This document shows positions 45,294-54,679 of a stretch of DNA of 64,000 nt, piece after piece. A program made the position numbers and the translations under genes. Under the pieces are notes generated by a model. The model did not search any database, was not told the origin of the DNA, and saw only the letters and a list, made by a program, of their open reading frames with translations. The first letter of the stretch is position 1. Each line of letters starts with the position of its first letter. Origin of the DNA: Meconema thalassinum (lineage: Eukaryota > Arthropoda > Insecta > Orthoptera > Tettigoniidae); the NCBI GenBank assembly GCA_946902985.2, contig OX336388.2:1216044609-1216108608 (forward strand), written 5' to 3'.

Positions 45294-45612
45294 ATCTTGT
45301 GGTGAACTGGGTCCAAGACCTCGTTGAGTTGAAGATAGCGAGGCTTTGCCTTTGGTGGCAACTAGCTGGCAGCGTAGAAGAATACAGATGAAAGTTATGT
45401 AATGCAGGTGACACACTAGACACATGTCAAACACATCGATAATCTGATGAATGCTCCACCAATCGCCAACAGGTAGGTGGTGTGATTCTACAGACCATAA
45501 AGGAGCTGGACACCATTTTCCTGAGCTCTGTCTACCACCAGTCGGCATACGGAACAGATGCATATACTGAAACAAGCTTAAAGCAAGGCTAAGTAATGTG
45601 CCTAATATTCCT
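45294..45612 (-). repeat. Family C repeat, copy 1
   Basis: Mirror copy of 50238-50551 over about 315 bases. On the minus strand it stays open for over 90 codons (MHLFRMPTGGRQSSGKW ... RGLGPSSPQD), as does the other copy. No known domain is recognised; the borders have no visible TIR or TSD. Confidence 0.75.
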
Positions 45613-46464
45613 AATAAAGGCAGCTGTATACTTAAGTTACTTGATTATGAATAATTTAATTTAATTTTAAATAGAAAATTTGACTGTAAATGTTGGCTTT
45701 AGTGACCGTAAAATAGAAATGAGAGAAGGTAAATAAACTAGTTTTAATAATTCAAACCCGAGTGGGGAATTATGCAAAAGAGCTATTCTTGTACATTCGT
45801 GAAAAGCGAACAGAGTATACTGATGAGAGAACTGAAGTTGGGCCACTCTGTACTGTCTGGTCGGATCTGGTCTTAATGCAAGTCTTCTTGATGGAAGACT
45901 TTGTTATCCAAGGTGTTTTGAGCTGTCCTCTCACATACATTTACACCACCGACCTGCTGCAGTCCATTCCGAACCGCAACCATGGTAATGGGACGATCAC
46001 TGAGGACCTAGTTGATAAAAAATCAGTTATCGGGCTGAAGTCTTCCTTTTTCTGCCAGATCCAGATTTTCTAGAGTACCTCTTGAGTTTCTTGAAACCAT
46101 CTCACTACCTTTGCCCCATGATGTATGGTGCGTCTATAGTTGCAGCATTCGTCAATTAGAACGACGACTCAGCCATAGTCTTGGGAGCTCAGAGGCATGC
46201 ATTATTATGACTGAACTGTAGTAATGAATCTCTGTTATTCATTTCCAGTAGATTGGTATTCTTCTCTTAATTGAAGGAAGGCAATAAAAGCGTAAAACAC
46301 TTATCACTGTTTGTGCAGGTCTAGCACATGCTTTCAGACCAGAAACACCCTCCTTCACAATAAATCAAATTGTTACGATATAAAATGAAAATATGAAGGA
46401 AGTCTTGTAGACTGAATGCTGGGAGGCATACATGCCTTAATTTATGAATTAATTAATACAGACA
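45613..46464. other. Intron sequence without recognised features
   Basis: The ORF 45762-46073 (103 codons) shows no recognisable motif. Otherwise AT-rich. Confidence 0.35.
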
Positions 46465-46512
46465 CTGGCCTGATAACCTCGATGTTAGGCCCCTTAAAAC
46501 AGCCCTTCTCAT
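46465..46512 (+). repeat. Family A 3' tail fragment
   Basis: Contains GATAACC-CGATGTTAGGCCCC and CTTAAAACA, i.e. only the last 45 bases of family A, next to a LINE fragment; a strongly 5'-truncated copy. Confidence 0.75.
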
Positions 46513-46677
46513 CAATTGATACTCTGGCAGTCTTCATTGTTGAAATTAGTTTTAGTTATAGAGGGTAAGAGAAGCAGAAGCAGATCTAGGAGAAGATGGG
46601 TTACAATCAATGTTAACGATTTCAAGGTGAAAGGTGTAAGAGTAGAGGAGGCTGCGGTGCTAATGGCCAGTAGGGGA

Positions 46678-47390
46678 TAGGGTTGCCAGATTTCAAGAAT
46701 GGAATAACGGAACATACGTCCCAAAACATTGCTTTTTTAATCAAGGTTGTTAAATATTGTAATAAATACGGTAATGCACATATGTATTAAATAAGCATTA
46801 CATGATCAAATACACAAAATTAAAACTAGATATTGCTGACATATCATATAGGCCTATGACACCAGCAACTTACAAACGCTTTTCATTTGAACGACCCTTT
46901 GCATGGATTTTTTATTTGTTAAGTACCTTCTGATAAAATTCTCTACAAATTTCGTCATAACTGTAATATGTGAACAATTCTTATTTTGTTCAACTAATGA
47001 AGCTTCTGTTTCTATCATCGCTCCATTTCATATTCATCACAGAAAAAACTCTCTCCGTAAAAGCATTGGAGGGGAAAATGCTGAGTATTAACTTCACAAG
47101 GACTATGATATTCCTTAATTTTGTTGCACCTAATAAATCTATAACATGTACCCATCGATCTGACACAGACAAAGAAATCATTTTCTCTTTCAAACTTGCA
47201 CCTGTATCACCAGAAAACAAGCTAGATATTAAAATCAATTCTGAAGCGGGACATTTGAAAATTGGTGCAAAATTGAGTATATTATCAAATTAACAACAAC
47301 AAAAAACTGTATATTTGGCGTTCCGTTAAAGATCAACGCGGAACAAAACAAGAAAAAAACGGAATTGTTCTGGATAAAACGGCAACCCTA
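46678..47390 (-). mobile_element. hAT deletion derivative with 8-bp TSD
   Basis: Starts TAGGGTTGCCAGA and ends CGGCAACCCTA, with GTAGGGGA duplicated at 46670-46677 and 47391-47398. It retains the hAT C-terminal dimerisation segment on the minus strand. Confidence 0.92.
46990..47238 (-). pseudogene. hAT C-terminal dimerisation domain
   Basis: The minus frame ends with ILSIFPSNAFTERVFSVMNM and KWSDDRNRS, the hATC signature (S-N-A-x-x-E-R-x-F-S-x-M-N). The preceding 45 residues (MISLSVSDRWVHVIDLLG) look like the upstream linker. The catalytic core is absent. Confidence 0.85.
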
Positions 47391-47480
47391 GTAGGGGATC
47401 ATGGAGGCAACTTGTTCACACACATATGCTGGCAGACTAGACATTGAAAGGCAAACCAGTATCAAATGAAAATTAAATGA

Positions 47481-48599
47481 AATATATAAAAATCATTCTG
47501 TTTTTCAGTGCTTGAAAATTCACTTCCACATATGTCTGGAAACTATGGTGGTTTGATGGAAGAACCCTGCAGCACCATTGTTTGAGCAAGGAACAATGTA
47601 ACTTTAGAAGATATATTCAGTGACCAGTGTGTTGCCTCAGGAGCACATTGTAGTTTTTTTTGGCTTCAAGAACTAAGAGCCCCTCAACCTTCGCTCATCC
47701 CTATAGAGCAGTGGTTCTTAACCCGTGGTCCGCGGGTGAAAAAGGTCCAGCAGCACGTATAAGAAAGTGGCCAATAAATGGGGATTTCGAAAACAATGTG
47801 CGTTGAACGAGAATCGTCCGAATGTTTTCGCAGCAATGACTTATCAGGTTTTGAATTGAATTATCTTTAAAATAAGTGTTATTGAGGAAGGGTTACAACT
47901 GATAAGGTGTAGTGGGTGGGGGGTCCGTACATGATTCAATTTCAGGCTGAGTGGTCCTAATTAAATTAACTAGTCATTAAAGTCAATATGCCATCTCTTG
48001 GTACCTCTGTAGGATTTAAAGCTGAAGGAGCTCTTAGTACTACAATGCGCTTCATATATGGAATGTAATGCGAAGACTACTATCCCTTCAGGGTCCATGT
48101 CTACTGTTGAGCCCTAATGATACACTTGGGTAAAACTTACAACAGACACATAAAAAAACTTGAACATCTGGAGTTTTAGTACTCGGTCATAAAAGCCAAT
48201 ATTCCATCTATTTATGTATTGTTTATACCTTTTCTATGTGGCAACAGATCTATCTATCAGATACTGAATACCGACTCATTATCAATAATTGAGGTACTGA
48301 CAGATTTTGTACATTTTAAACTTCCTACTTGATTTCAACATTTCTAGGAGACCAATGGAATCAATCCCAAGAGTACTCCTCAACAAATGCAAGTGATGTA
48401 AAAAAATAAGAAGTAAAATTGTGAAGTTGTTATGCAATTCTCAACAAAATGTATATTTTTGGATGAGTAAACATGTATTTTCTTATAGCATCATGCCCTA
48501 CTGCACTACAGGCAAAAACTGTGTGATGTCATGGAGTGAAAGAATGATTAAATTTTCTGTGTCACTCCTTTGCAGAACAATTGTGAGATAATATAGAAC
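47481..48599. other. Intron sequence with a hAT-like end
   Basis: At 47709 CAGTGGTTCTTAACCCGTGG starts a hAT-type terminal sequence, but no right end with TSD was found before 48600. Nothing else recognised. Confidence 0.35.
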
Positions 48600-48722
48600 A
48601 CTTTTCAGTCGGTCAACACGAATTGTGCCCAATTACATTAGGCGGGAAACAAGTATTTACATACCCTACAAACTAACATGCTTCTTATGTACTAATACCT
48701 ACTTATGTGTGACATTTTTATG
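48600..48722 (-). repeat. Penelope-like terminal piece, cut at the hammerhead
   Basis: The minus strand matches 53526-53632: AAGTAGGTATTAGTACATAA, GTTAGTTTGTAGGGTATG, TTGTTTCCCGCCTAATG and TGACCGACTGAAAAG. Its 5' limit (48722) coincides with the ATGTC of the hammerhead motif in the copy at 53481, the place where that ribozyme would cut. Confidence 0.7.
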
Positions 48723-48778
48723 AGGACAAACTCCACTGACAAAATCACATGAAGCATTGCTTCATGAGTTTATATATA

Positions 48779-49635
48779 AGGTGCGTTCAAAAAGTAACGA
48801 GCTGGAGGCTGGAATGCGCAAACCGGTGACTAAATCGGCTAATCGTGGCGTTTGTAACGAGGTGTGGTTCCGACCAGAGCGTGGAAGGTCACAGCCCGTC
48901 GCTAGAGGGCACGTATGCACGTCACGTGACGATACAAAGCGAGCAGCAGCATGCATCAATCGTCCAACGCTGCCAGTCGCATTGCAAACAGTGACATGGA
49001 GGCATCAAACGAAGAGCAAAGAGGTGTTGTTCGGTTTCTGACAGCAGAAGGAGTAGGGGGAATGGACATTCATCGCCGAATGTCACAAGTGTACGGCAAA
49101 CACTGCATGTCCCTTGCAAGGGTCAAGGCGTGGCACAAGCGCTTCAGGAAAGGACGGGTGTCGTTAGCCAATGATGCCTGGTCTGGGGCACCCCCCTGCA
49201 TTACCGATGACAATGTCCAGCTGGTTGATGCACTCATTACCCAGGACCGCCAAGTGACAGTGCACGCCATAGCCACCATGGTCGCTCCACGACAATGCAC
49301 GACCTCATATGACCAACACAGTCGCGGTACTCCAGAAATTCATATGGGAGGTTCTTGGCCACCCTTCATAGAGTCCAGACCTCTCTCCCTGTGAGTACGC
49401 CATGTTTGGTCCCCTGAAAAGGGCTCTGTGGGGCCAACGCTTCACCTCGGACGCCTACGTCCAGCTGTACATACGGAACTGGTTCACATCGCAGCCCAGG
49501 GAATTTTATGAGACAGCCATTCACCGCCTCGTGTCACCGTGGGACAAGTTCCTCAACAGCCAGGGCCAATACTTCTAACATACAGGTACTGGTTTCTGTA
49601 ATTATGCCTCTGGCTGTTACTTTTTGAACGCACCT
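48779..49635 (+). mobile_element. Mariner-family element, internally deleted
   Basis: TIRs AGGTGCGTTCAAAAAGTAAC and its inverse GTTACTTTTTGAACGCACCT, TA on both sides (48777-48778, 49636-49637). 857 bp, versus about 1.3 kb for intact mariners. The empty site survives at about 50556-50570. Confidence 0.93.
48951..49578 (+). pseudogene. Mariner transposase with central deletion
   Basis: The likely start is ATG 48996 (MEASNEEQRGVVRFLTAEGV). The HTH region follows: MSQVYGKHCMSLARVKAWHK, RFRKGRVSLANDAWSGAPP and VQLVDALITQDRQVT. After residue about 100 the catalytic core is missing; the C-terminal end reappears in other frames (SPDLSPCEYAMFGPLKRALW, QRFTSDAYVQLY, FLNSQGQYF, TAA at 49576). The first two catalytic aspartates are lost, so it is inactive. 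Confidence 0.88.
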
Positions 49636-50230
49636 TATACTATTCAATTCACCACATATGTTTATAATTTATAGTGTACTTATTATTATGATTTGGTCAC
49701 ATGCATGATTACATAATTTTGAATTTATTATTATTAATTTGTTATTTTCCAATATCGTATTTCATATTCACACTTAATCATTTCTACTGTGTAGAAATGT
49801 ATATTTTGTATTATCAATTCATTTTAAATCAGTTGCGCTAGCACGAACGATCAGGGAAGTTGGACCTGAGTATTTCACAAGATAGGAAAAGAGAGAATTG
49901 AAACATCAATATAATTTTAACGAGCTATGACTAAGGAGGATCCAGATTTAGACGAGCATGAAGAAAAAGTTGTGCAATTTCCTGGTAAACGGACTGGCGA
50001 AGAAACAAACAGAGGTCGACCATTTGAACTGTATATGAGAAAAGCTCGCAGCAGGTGTACGGAATACTGAGAGAATGCAGCCGTTACGAAGAAGATGGTC
50101 AATACAGGGGGACTGAAGTGCAGTACTTTATTAGCAATGGATGTCTCGCTATCTTAATGGTGCAGAAGAAGGGTCGGTCTAGACAGCTCATGTGACAGGA
50201 GGCCCATTAGGTAAGTGCCCTATGTATATC
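49636..50230 (+). repeat. Segmental duplication, copy 1
   Basis: About 595 bases closely similar (over 90 percent by eye) to 50559-51165 in direct orientation, e.g. TTGCGCTAGCACGAACGATC, GACTAAGGAGGATCCAGAT and AAGTGCCCTATGTATA. The duplicated unit also extends left of the mariner (48764-48778). No gene is recognised inside. Confidence 0.9.
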
Positions 50231-50237
50231 TTAGAAA

Positions 50238-50551
50238 TATTAGGCACATTAATTAGCCTTGCTTGAAGCTGGTTTCAGTGTATGCATCTGTTCCGTATGC
50301 CGACTGGTGGTAGACTGAGCTCAGGAAAATGGCGTCCAGCTCTTTTATGGTCTGTAGAATCACACCGCCTACCTGTTGGCGATTGGTGGAGTATTCATCA
50401 GGCTATCGATGTGTTTGACGTGTGTCTAGTGTGTCACCTGCATTCCATCACTTTCATCTCTATTCTTCTGTGCTGCCAGCTTGTTGTCACCAAAGGCATG
50501 GCCTTGCCATCTTCAACTCAACGTGGTCTTGGACCCAGTTCACCACAAGAT
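50238..50551 (+). repeat. Family C repeat, copy 2
   Basis: Inverted relative to 45294-45612. Open for 91 codons from ATG 50282 in the frame corresponding to copy 1. It separates the two copies of the segmental duplication. Confidence 0.75.
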
Positions 50552-51165
50552 CCATGAGTTCATATACTATTCAATTCGGCAGACAATTGGCCACATATGT
50601 TTATAATATATAGTGTACTTATTATCATCATTTGGTCACATGCGTGATTACATAATTTTGAATTTATTATTATTAATTTGTTATTTTCCAATATCGTATT
50701 TCATATTCTCACTTAATTCTTTCTACTGTGTAGAAATGTATATTTCGTATTATCAATTCATTTTAAATCAGTTGCGCTAGCATGAACAATCAGGGAAGTT
50801 GGACCTGAGTATTTCACAAGATAGGAAGAGAGAGAATTGAAACATCAATATAATTTTATCGAGCTATGACTAAGGAGAGATCCAGATTTAGACGAGCATG
50901 AAGCAAAAGTAGTGCAATTTCCTGGTAAACGGACTGGCGAAGAGACAAACAGAGGTCGACCGTTTGAACTGTATACGAGGAAGGCTCGCAGCAGGTGTAC
51001 AGAATACTGAGAGGACGCAGCCACTATGAAGTAGATGGTCAAGACAGGGGGAGTGAAGTGCAGTACTTTATTACAAACAGATGTCTCGCTATTGGTGCCG
51101 AAGAAGGGTCGGTCTAGACTGCTCATGTGACAGGAGGCCCATCAACTTAAGTGCCCTATGTATAG
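50552..51165 (+). repeat. Segmental duplication, copy 2 (with mariner empty site)
   Basis: Begins CATGAGTTCATATACTATTC, which equals the left and right mariner flanks of copy 1 joined with a single TA, then follows 49640-50230 to the end. Confidence 0.9.
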
Positions 51166-52427
51166 CTCACACCATCTGCATCCAAATCTAATTAGTTGAA
51201 CCGTGTGACCTAACCTCTGCACTTGCAACCCTCAAGCGTATCTTTAGTGCCACATTTATTTTTATTATACTCATAATGTATCATAGTTAATGAGGCAGTT
51301 AGTTTGACATGGTGGCCGTGTTAACCCTGCGGACCACACTTCTCTCGACCAGACTTGTAAGACTTTACCAATGAGAACGAGAGGATGCTGTGATGTTACG
51401 AACACATGGACGATTGAACTAGGTCATGTGGCATCAACTGACCTATTGAAGGTAGGAGATGAACTATTTCGAGTGGTAGGAAGGAGGATGTCCCAGGATT
51501 GGCGGATGAGCGGTGGGATTAAAAACTGAAGGAGGCACAGGAAGAAGTCAAAGTTAATAAAAACGGATGCAGAGATGATCCGGGAAGCAATATCAAGAAT
51601 ATTTTCAAACTGTAGCAGGTTACTATGGTTCTCCGTGAGGCAAGCCGTACTAGTTTTTAAGACAGTTCAAGTCTCATAACACATACGGTGATAGTCGTGT
51701 CTTAGGCTATCGCTGTAAATGTGATTTAAGGATTTAGAATTCCATCACATCCAGTGCATCTGAAAAACCACTAAGTCTCAGATTTATCAATTCAACAGTT
51801 CCTTAAATATATCATCGTCAACGAAGAAGAAGAAGAAGAAGAAGATGTCAACCAACAGACTGAATACAGTATCCCCCTTTATGGGGAAAATCCAGCATGA
51901 ACGAGTTTCCAGCCCGGTGAGCTCAAAGACGAATTCCACACAAATTCTCTCTCCTTTCAATTAATCGAAGGGCATTTAAAATCCAGCTTTCGGAAATAAT
52001 TTAACTTCATTTCTCCTCCAATTTTACTTTTCGCCGTACTAGTGCTAAATTCAGTAAACGCTCATCGTATTAATATTATTATTAATAATTTTCGTATCCT
52101 CTTGTTTTTGATAATTAAACTCTATACATTATTCAATGCAGCATCTTTCCTTTCTAGTAGATAGAAATAGATATAAGCCTACCTCTTCTCCCAAAGCATA
52201 TGTTATCATGGTTAATGATGGAGTCATACCATGGCCGGAGTGTCTGGAGGTCTCAAGTTGCTCTACCTGAGGGAGTTCATCTGGTCTTCAACTGGGAGTT
52301 GTGACCATGGCGCCCAACAATTAATCAATTTTTTCATCATTACAATCATTTCTTATAATTTTGTGGTAATTCATAATCTAGTTAATCATCTTGTAATTTC
52401 ATCACCCACTTTAAACCAATAACAATT
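51166..52427. other. Intron sequence with a GAA microsatellite
   Basis: A GAA run at 51823-51846 could be a LINE tail, but the preceding DNA has no coding blocks that I recognise. Otherwise AT-rich. Confidence 0.35.
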
Positions 52428-52468
52428 GGATGACATGTTTCAAATATCACGCCTTCATCCTCAGATCC
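52428..52468 (-). ncRNA. Hammerhead-ribozyme-like motif 2
   Basis: Minus strand: helix I GGAT / ATCC, core CTGAGGA (full CUGANGA match), helix II GAA / TTT with one extra T, then GAAAC, a minimal helix III, and the cleavage triplet GTC directly before helix I. All invariant positions of the hammerhead core are present, apart from the extra base next to helix II that the three motifs share. Confidence 0.55.
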
Positions 52469-52861
52469 TGTTTACTTAGTCTTAACTAGTGTACGATGTT
52501 TATGAATCACACTTGAACACAAATAATATATACAATATTTATATTACATAAGTTAGTAAAAACTTGTGTAACAAGTCAACTATTTGCTGGCAGTATATTA
52601 CACTTCTATGGTTGTTGCATTATTATTATTAATGTGGATTAAGTATGTTTCCTGTTGTCTATTGAATTTCCTGATTCTTGTTGTCGATTGAATTGTTATT
52701 ATGAATAATACATAATTTCCTGATTCCTGTTGTCTATTGAATTGTTATTATGAATGATTCATAATAACACTTCAATAGACAACAGGAAACATACTTAATC
52801 CACATTAATCGGCGACGGCCAATACTTGTATCCGAGTGCATATTTCTTTCCTGCATTACTA

Positions 52862-53320
52862 GTTTGTATTCACTCGATGGTGATGTCGCTGGTGACTCAA
52901 CAGACCCATTCTGGCATAGAACATACGGCCGCACACGATGAATGTGATGGAAGGTAGAGGACGTGACAATATCTGGCGCAGCTTTCTCTTCTGACGAGTT
53001 CTCATTTTCTGCCTTCGGCGTTCTTCTTCAAAATGTGAAACCGCAGCTGAGGTGGCTGCACACCTACGTGTGCGATCTTCCGCAAGTGTATGCCAATTAT
53101 CTGGATCAATGGCTAAACTCCTCAAGGTTTTTTTAAGCTGGTCTTCGTAATGCTTCCGAGGTGCTCCTAGAGGTCTCTTGCCCGTGTTGAGCTCGCTGTA
53201 CAGGATTTTCTGTGGGAGTCTGACGTCATTCATGTGTTGGACATGACCGATCCATCTAAGCCAGTGACTAATGATGATGGTCTCTATGCTCTCTGCTCTC
53301 TCGAGAACCGCAGCACTCGT
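52862..53320 (-). pseudogene. LINE polymerase C-terminal fragment with C2H2 end
   Basis: Minus strand: ETIIISHWLRWIGHVQHMND, RLPQKILYSELNTGKRPLGA, LAIDPDNWHTLAEDRTR, and at the end IVCGRMFYARMGLLSHQRHH, a zinc-finger-like C-terminus (first Cys changed) as in a common LINE group. Truncated on both sides. Confidence 0.85.
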
Positions 53321-53480
53321 AATAATAATAACGCAACAACCATAGAAGTGTATTATACTGTCTGTAAATAGTTGACACGTTATACAAGTTTTACAAACTT
53401 ATGTAATATAAATATTGCATATATTTATTGTGTTTAAGTGTGATTCATAAACATCGTACTCTAGTTAAGTCTAAGTGAAC

Positions 53481-53523
53481 AGGATTTGAGGATGAACGCA
53501 TGCTGTTCGAAACATGTCATCCT
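53481..53523 (+). ncRNA. Hammerhead-ribozyme-like motif 3
   Basis: Plus strand: helix I AGGAT / ATCCT, core TTGAGGA (the first C of CUGANGA changed to T), helix II GAAC / GTTC with one extra T, then GAAAC, a minimal helix III, and GTC before helix I. The C3-to-T change would be expected to abolish activity. Confidence 0.5.
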
Positions 53524-53809
53524 ATTAAGTAGGTATTTGTACATAAAAAGCGTGTTAGTTTGTAGGGTATGCAAGTACTTGTTTCCCGCCTAATGTAATT
53601 GGGCACAATTCGTGCTGACCGACTGAAAAGCTTTCTTTATTAGGATTAGACAACACTGAAAAATGGCTTCTATCATTACAATTCTGAGATAAGAAAATTC
53701 AGTTTCACCATGGCACCAGAGACATGGCTTTTCGTTATAGCGAGGTAGCTTATGTAAGGAATTACTGAAGTTTGTATAAGGTTTTGTGGGACAGAACAAT
53801 CATAATTTT

Positions 53810-54095
53810 ATGTTGTTGAGGGTGTTGGTCATCAGCCCCATGTATTTGGGTGTTTGTTGAACTTGCCTGGAAACCTGTATTCTTGTGATGATTATAGTAG
53901 TGTGTGTAACTGTATTCAGGACAGGGATGGGGTAGGTGCCCTGGGACTTGAAGGAAGGTACTATCCCGGTATTTGCCTGGTGGTAATGTAGAAAAACCCA
54001 GGTAAAAATACACTCAGGATAGCCGCTGTCAGCACCAGGATTCAAGCCTGCGACCTCCAGACTTACTTCAGCCACGATGCACGATTTGACGAGCA
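53810..54095 (-). repeat. SINE family 2 copy
   Basis: The minus-strand head has B-box-like CAGGCTTGAATCCTGG; the body shares ACCGGGATAGTACCTTCC and the 3' part TACATGGGGCTGATGACC-type sequence with the copy at 29452 and the fragment at 62385. ORFs 53762-54144 (minus) are incidental. Confidence 0.65.
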
Positions 54096-54679
54096 CAGCT
54101 TTTCCGCGGGGTAATCGTGATTTTAGGAAGAGCTCTTTAATCAATACAGTATTTTAACATGTCATTTGTAAAAGGCATACTGATCAGATCATAGAATTTG
54201 TAGAATTTTACCTGCCGGTTAATGAAGATTGGGGGGAGGGGGTCAGAGTGGTTTAAAAAAAACTGAGAAACTGCTGAGAGATCTGCTAAAAAAGAATCAT
54301 ATCAGTAAAGATCTGTTAATTCTGAACTGAAAGGGCAAGAGTGAGGCTGTAAATTCTGATTCAGAGTTAGTACTAATGATAGGGTACCTGTGGCTCTCAC
54401 TGAATTGTACCCCAGAACTCATCTTAATATGATGAAAATTAAGAAGCCTTGCTGACTGATCAAATTTAAATTTTTGAATCCATTCCTTCAGTGTTTTTAT
54501 TTTTATTTGCCTTTACAAACTGTCAGTTGTAACTCTTCAGTCTTCGTGTTCACCGACTTACAAGTTACAACTGACTGATCAAACTAGCTTGCAGACTACA
54601 ATTCAAAATTCAACAATGTTTCATATTATGCACTCTTTTATTTGTTTTAAACTAATTTAGACGGATTTAAAGTTACTGT

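Larger units (their letters stand above)
46540..47480 (+). mobile_element. Second copy of the 37985 LINE 3' end, split by a hAT
   Basis: 46555-46677 (RSRRRWVTINVNDFKVKGVR-like, EEAAVLMAS) and 47399-47480 (TCATGGAGGCAACTTGTTCA ... AAAGGCAAACC) align with 42200-42260 and 43705-43815. The hAT at 46678-47390 separates them. Confidence 0.82.
52428..53640. mobile_element. Inverted Penelope-like dimer with a LINE fragment inside
   Basis: Arms of about 190 bases (52430-52622 and 53339-53523) are inverted copies: e.g. TACGATGTTTATGAATCACA against TGTGATTCATAAACATCGTA. Each arm carries a hammerhead-like motif. The right arm continues into the terminal piece shared with 48600-48722. Between the arms lie a 39-bp perfect inverted repeat pair (52628-52666, 52771-52809) and a LINE fragment (52862-53320). 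Confidence 0.7.

Noticed and set aside
48951..49041. MHQSSNAASRIANSD as the true mariner start
   Set aside because: Intact mariner proteins start near the MEASNEEQRG block; the upstream Met lies in the 5' UTR although it is in frame in both copies.
53762..54144. Minus-strand ORFs of 83 and 114 codons as genes
   Set aside because: They are frames through SINE family 2.
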